Shown here: positions 60,897 through 64,000 of the stretch, in pieces
How the letters are laid out: each line of letters opens with the position of its first letter
Numbering within the stretch: the first letter of the stretch is position 1
Assembly: GCA_963659365.1 (NCBI GenBank)
Contig: CAVKTI010000001.1
Location: 1-64,000 of the forward strand
From: W0P28-013 sp963659365
GTDB taxonomy: Bacteria > Bacteroidota > Bacteroidia > Bacteroidales > Paludibacteraceae
DNA length: 64,000 nucleotides
Direction: 5' to 3'
The notes under the pieces: model-generated
Told to the model about the DNA's origin: nothing
Database searches by the model: none
What the model saw: only the letters and a program-made list of their open reading frames with translations
Program-made: the position numbers and the translations under genes

Positions 60897-60927
60897 CAAA
60901 GGTAACGATTTTTTTTGTAAAGTACAA
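60897..60927 (-). promoter_or_regulatory. recA promoter
   Basis: Minus-strand TTG (60925-60927) and TACCTTTG (60897-60904), 20 bases apart. No obvious LexA box overlaps it. Confidence 0.6.
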
Positions 60928-60976
60928 ATTGTGTTGGTAAATTTTTTTTTTGCGAGTTTGGCAATTTTCGGCAGAA

Positions 60977-61510
60977 TTACTTTTTGAAAGTTGCTGTCCA
61001 GCGGACTATTTCGTCGTACGAGGCGTAGTTGAGCAGGCGGCCGTCGTCGAAATGCAGCGTGGGATAGGTTTTGCGTAGCGCACGCGTGCAGCCTGCAATG
61101 CCGCTCCCGCCCGAGGTGGCAAACGGCACGATGGTCTTGCCTGTCAGGTCGTAGGTTTCGACAAAGGTGTTGATGATGCGCGGTGCCACATACCACCAAA
61201 TGGGGAATCCGAGATAGACCACCGTGTAGTCGTCGAGATTCTCTTTGGTTTTGCGGATAGCGGGGCGCGCCGTTTCGTCGTTCATCTCGATGGTGCTGCG
61301 CGATTGTTTGTTGTGCCAATCGAGGTCGGCGGCGGTGTAGGGAGCGACGGGCGTAATTTCGAGCAGTTCGCCGTCGGTGGCGAGCGCAATCTGTTCGGCA
61401 ATCGTTTTGGTTGTTCCCGTTGCCGAGAAATAGGCCACCAGCACTTTGTCGGCGGCCGAAGCAGTTGTTAGTGCCATGATTGTAATGATGGTTAAAAATT
61501 TTCGTTTCAT
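60977..61510 (-). CDS. exported flavodoxin
   Basis: A 177-residue flavodoxin-fold protein. A signal peptide (~1-19, MKRKFLTIITIMALTTASA) precedes the FMN phosphate loop SATGTTKTIAEQIA, so unlike ordinary flavodoxins it should be exported. FPIWWYVAPRIINTFVE and SGGSGIAGCTRAL form the isoalloxazine-binding loops. Such exported flavodoxins are seen in gut Bacteroidales and may take electrons from periplasmic or membrane donors. It follows the AraC gene by 41 bases that include a single MITE-type end. Confidence 0.85.
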   Translation of the reverse strand: MKRKFLTIITIMALTTASAADKVLVAYFSATGTTKTIAEQIALATDGELLEITPVAPYTAADLDWHNKQSRSTIEMNDETARPAIRKTKENLDDYTVVYLGFPIWWYVAPRIINTFVETYDLTGKTIVPFATSGGSGIAGCTRALRKTYPTLHFDDGRLLNYASYDEIVRWTATFKK

Positions 61511-61531
61511 GTTGGTTTATAATTGATAAAG

Positions 61532-61551
61532 TGGATTTCTATAAATTCCCC
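61532..61551. repeat. solo end of the MITE-like family
   Basis: TGGATTTCTATAAATTCCCC is nearly identical to the terminal repeats of the elements at 12365 and 49666. It lies directly against the AraC stop codon (61552-61554) with no second end nearby. Confidence 0.55.
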
Positions 61552-62448
61552 TCAACTCGCGTTTCGATATTCGGAGGGCGTTACGCCTGCAAAGCGTTTG
61601 AAAAATCGCGCAAAATGCTGCGGATGTTGGAAGCCTGTTTGTAGGGCTACTTCCTTGATATTCAGTTCGTTGCGACGGAGCAGCCGCTTGGCATATTCAA
61701 AGAGCCGCAACGAGATGTACTCTTGCGCCGTTTTGCCCGTTTCGGCCTTCACCATATCGCCAAAATAGTTGGGCGAAAGGCAGATACGGTCGGCAAAATA
61801 CTTCACCGCTGGGATTCCCTCTCGGCCAGTGCGCCCCGAATTGATATACTCTTGCAACAACTCGTCGAAGCGCGAAATAGCGGTGATATTCATCTCTTGC
61901 CGCGTGACGAATTGCCGCTCGTAGAAACGCAAACAGTAGTCGAGTAGCAGTTCGAGGTTCGACAGAATCAGGCTGCGCGAAAATTTGTCGATGGGGTGCT
62001 GCAATTCGAGGGCGATGCTCTTCATGCAGTTGCGCACAATCACCACCTCGTCTTCGGAGAGATGCAACGCCTCGTTGCTGGCGTAGGAGAAGAACGAGAA
62101 GTCGCGCATACGCTTCTCGAGGTGCGTGCCGCGAATAAAATCGGGGTGAAAAAGCAGTCCCATTGCCCGCTGTGGCACACCTTCGACCAGCCGATATTGC
62201 AGCACTTGCTGGGGCGCAATGGCAACCACCGTTTCGCAGTCGAAATCGTATTGCGTTTTGCCGTAGTTGATGACGCAGCACTTGGTGTCTTTCAGAAAAA
62301 GCGTGTAAAATCCATACGAATGCAGCCCTTGAATTGCGCCCGATGCCTTTTCGAATGCGACACACGCCACTTGTGGGTGCATGGTCTTGAAACCGTATAT
62401 TTCGTTGTATTCCGATATGGTTTCGATGTGTCTAATTGCTTCGTCCAT
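61552..62448 (-). CDS. AraC-family transcriptional regulator
   Basis: A 298-residue regulator: an N-terminal cupin-like effector domain (~20-110) and a C-terminal pair of helix-turn-helix motifs (AVKYFADRICLSPNYFGDMVKAET, NIKEVALQTGFQHPQHFARFFKRFAGVTPSEYR). This is typical of AraC/XylS proteins in Bacteroidota. The start at 62448 follows the DXS-like stop codon by 26 bases; the longer frame runs antisense-free into that gene and has no family similarity. It may control the adjoining exported flavodoxin. Confidence 0.92.
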   Translation of the reverse strand: MDEAIRHIETISEYNEIYGFKTMHPQVACVAFEKASGAIQGLHSYGFYTLFLKDTKCCVINYGKTQYDFDCETVVAIAPQQVLQYRLVEGVPQRAMGLLFHPDFIRGTHLEKRMRDFSFFSYASNEALHLSEDEVVIVRNCMKSIALELQHPIDKFSRSLILSNLELLLDYCLRFYERQFVTRQEMNITAISRFDELLQEYINSGRTGREGIPAVKYFADRICLSPNYFGDMVKAETGKTAQEYISLRLFEYAKRLLRRNELNIKEVALQTGFQHPQHFARFFKRFAGVTPSEYRNAS

Positions 62449-62474
62449 ATTTGCGTTTTGTTTCTGTTGCGAAA

Positions 62475-64000
62475 TTACAACAAATTTTTCACATCTTCGA
62501 CCAACTGCGCTACGGTCAATCGGTTGGCTTTGAGCAGTTCGTCCACTTGGTAGCGGTCTTCGAACTGCTTGCGTTCGCCACGCACAAGGACGCGCATCGG
62601 GCTGTCGCCGTAATAGCGTGCAATTTTTTCGCCCCAACCACCATCAATCTGTCCGTCTTCGAGCGTAACAACGAGCGAGTGGTCGGCTTTCAGACTGTCG
62701 AGCGTTTCGCGGTCCAACGCAGTGATAATTCGCGGATTGATAAGCGTGGCGTCGATGCCTTCTTTGGTCAGCGCATTGTACAGATTTTCAGCCAGTTGAA
62801 AGTATGCTCCCAGTCCGAATAGTGCCACTTTGTTGCCACGGTGTGCCACTTCGTAGGCTGGGTTCGCCCAATCGATTCCCGAACACTGCACACGGCGCGA
62901 CACAACGCCATTCACAGGCACACGAATCGCCACAGGGTGTTCACGGTAGGCAATCGCCCAATCGAGCATCGCAAAATACTCCTCTTTGCAAGTCGGTGCA
63001 AGATAGATGAGATTCGGAATGTTCATCATCAGCGGAATGTCGTAGAGGCAGGTGTGCGTAACATCGTTCATACTCTCGATGCCGCCCCAAAAGACGAGAA
63101 TAACGGCTGGATTGTCGTTGATACACAGGTCTTGCTGCAACTGGTCGTAGGTGCGTTGCACAAAGGTGCTATACACACCCCACACGGGTTTCGCGCCGCG
63201 CTTGGCGGCTCCCGACGACAAGGCCACGGCGGTCTCTTCGGCAATGCCCACATCGACAAACTGCTTGCCTGCACGCTCGCGACGACTTTTAGTGAAGCCC
63301 ATCACGGTAGGTGTGCCAGCGGTTACGGCAAATAGTTCGGGGTGGGTCGGCATCAGCGACAGCAGGTGCTCGGCGGTGAGCGGTGCGTAGTCCTCGCTCG
63401 GTTCGCTCACGGAGCACAGTTTGCCCGTTTCCAAATCGAACGGCATACTCCAATGCCACCGCTCTTTGTTCTGCTCTGCAAACGAAAATCCTTTGCCTTT
63501 CACAGTGTTGATATGCACCACGATAGGGTGGTCGGTGTCTTTCACTTGCTGAAAAGTTTCAATCAGTGCATCGATGTCGTTGCCGTTGTCCACATAGCGG
63601 TAGTCCAAGCCCATGGCGCGAAACAGGTTGCACTTGGCTTTGCCTTTGGTTTGGCGCAAGAGCAGCAGATTTTTGTAGAGTCCGCCGTGGTTTTCGGCGA
63701 TGGACATTTGGTTGTCGTTCACCACGATAATCAGGTTTGAACCCAACTCTGCGCCAGCCACATTCAGCCCTTCCAATGCCTCGCCGCCGCTCAACGAGCC
63801 GTCGCCGATAATGGCGATGATGTTCTCTGTGCCGCCTTGCAGGTCGCGGGCTTTCGCCATGCCGCAAGCAAGACTGATGCTGGTGGAGGTATGCCCGATG
63901 ACGAAATGGTCGTGTGCGCTCTCGCTCGGCTCGCTGTAGCCCGACACATCGTCGTAGTGGCGTGCGTCCATAAACGCCTCTTTGCGTCCTGTGAGTATCT
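62475..64000 (-). CDS. DXS-like transketolase-family enzyme (5' end outside window)
   Basis: At least 508 codons of a thiamine-diphosphate enzyme; the window ends before the start codon. The N-terminal domain has GDGSLSGGEALEGLN and VVNDNQMSIAENHGG (the ThDP pocket), the pyrimidine-binding domain has FVDVGIAEETAVALSSG with the catalytic Glu, and a C-terminal transketolase domain follows. The region LTGRKEAFMDARHYDDVSGYSE fits 1-deoxy-D-xylulose-5-phosphate synthase. It is a divergent DXS-like paralogue, so substrate specificity is less certain than for a canonical dxs. It is followed by the AraC gene on the same strand. Confidence 0.85.
   Translation of the reverse strand, partial: ILTGRKEAFMDARHYDDVSGYSEPSESAHDHFVIGHTSTSISLACGMAKARDLQGGTENIIAIIGDGSLSGGEALEGLNVAGAELGSNLIIVVNDNQMSIAENHGGLYKNLLLLRQTKGKAKCNLFRAMGLDYRYVDNGNDIDALIETFQQVKDTDHPIVVHINTVKGKGFSFAEQNKERWHWSMPFDLETGKLCSVSEPSEDYAPLTAEHLLSLMPTHPELFAVTAGTPTVMGFTKSRRERAGKQFVDVGIAEETAVALSSGAAKRGAKPVWGVYSTFVQRTYDQLQQDLCINDNPAVILVFWGGIESMNDVTHTCLYDIPLMMNIPNLIYLAPTCKEEYFAMLDWAIAYREHPVAIRVPVNGVVSRRVQCSGIDWANPAYEVAHRGNKVALFGLGAYFQLAENLYNALTKEGIDATLINPRIITALDRETLDSLKADHSLVVTLEDGQIDGGWGEKIARYYGDSPMRVLVRGERKQFEDRYQVDELLKANRLTVAQLVEDVKNLL

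Overview
The window reads as a chromosomal segment of a member of the Bacteroidota, most likely Bacteroidales. The support is: promoter -7 boxes of the form TAnnTTTG with a TTG/TTTG about 18-20 bases upstream, very few Shine-Dalgarno sequences, the gliding/secretion lipoprotein gene gldH, type IX secretion (T9SS) C-terminal tails on at least two exported proteins, a two-subunit methylmalonyl-CoA mutase, and family-typical hypotheticals (DUF2851, DUF2582, DUF1295-type). I cannot name the genus. Coding DNA is moderately GC-rich; spacers are AT-rich and packed with repeats. I saw no tRNA, rRNA, CRISPR array or prophage.

Layout. 1-610: transposase remnant and repeats. 610-8627: metG, a secreted IdeS/Mac-like cysteine protease with a T9SS tail, a PspC mini-protein, and two exported GH13 alpha-amylases (periplasmic and lipoprotein). 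8635-9111: collapsed ISL3-type element with both terminal inverted repeats. 9140-13034 (minus strand): aroE, DedA, TPR protein and Lrp/AsnC regulator, with a ~204-bp MITE-like element between the last two. 13289-18387: a 47-aa mini-gene, DUF1295 membrane enzyme, FtsX/LolC-like permease, DUF2851 protein, small membrane protein. 18554-24628: polA, then holB-ricT-gldH. 24929-29459: mutA and mutB, split by an S23 four-helix-bundle gene enclosed in 23-bp inverted repeats. 29729-34069 (minus): PKD lipoprotein, glycine-zipper protein, K+/Na+-H+ antiporter, MTA/SAH nucleosidase. 34387-46400: uvrA, then an ABC exporter locus (ATPase, two MacB-like permeases, outer-membrane protein, lipase-like lipoprotein, lipoprotein, MacA-like adaptor, TolC-like channel). 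46405-50868: priA (minus), DUF2582 (plus), ddl (minus). 51750-58435: a 2038-aa T9SS surface protein behind a 33-T tract, with a small exported partner. 58672-64000: rpsF-rpsR-rplI, recA, an exported flavodoxin, an AraC regulator and a DXS-like enzyme cut by the window edge.

The strongest signal not explained by genes is the spacers. They are mosaics of a limited set of repeat modules: ten copies of a palindrome around GGACGCAC/GTGCGTCC, tandem GTTGAT octamers, GAAAGTG heptamers, CCCCTT/AAGGGG multi-hairpin elements, and a MITE-like family with TIR GGGGAYTTCTATAAATTCC. Some repeats abut or supply stop codons, so they appear to have spread up to gene edges. Family assignments rest on motif recognition by eye; no database search was run.
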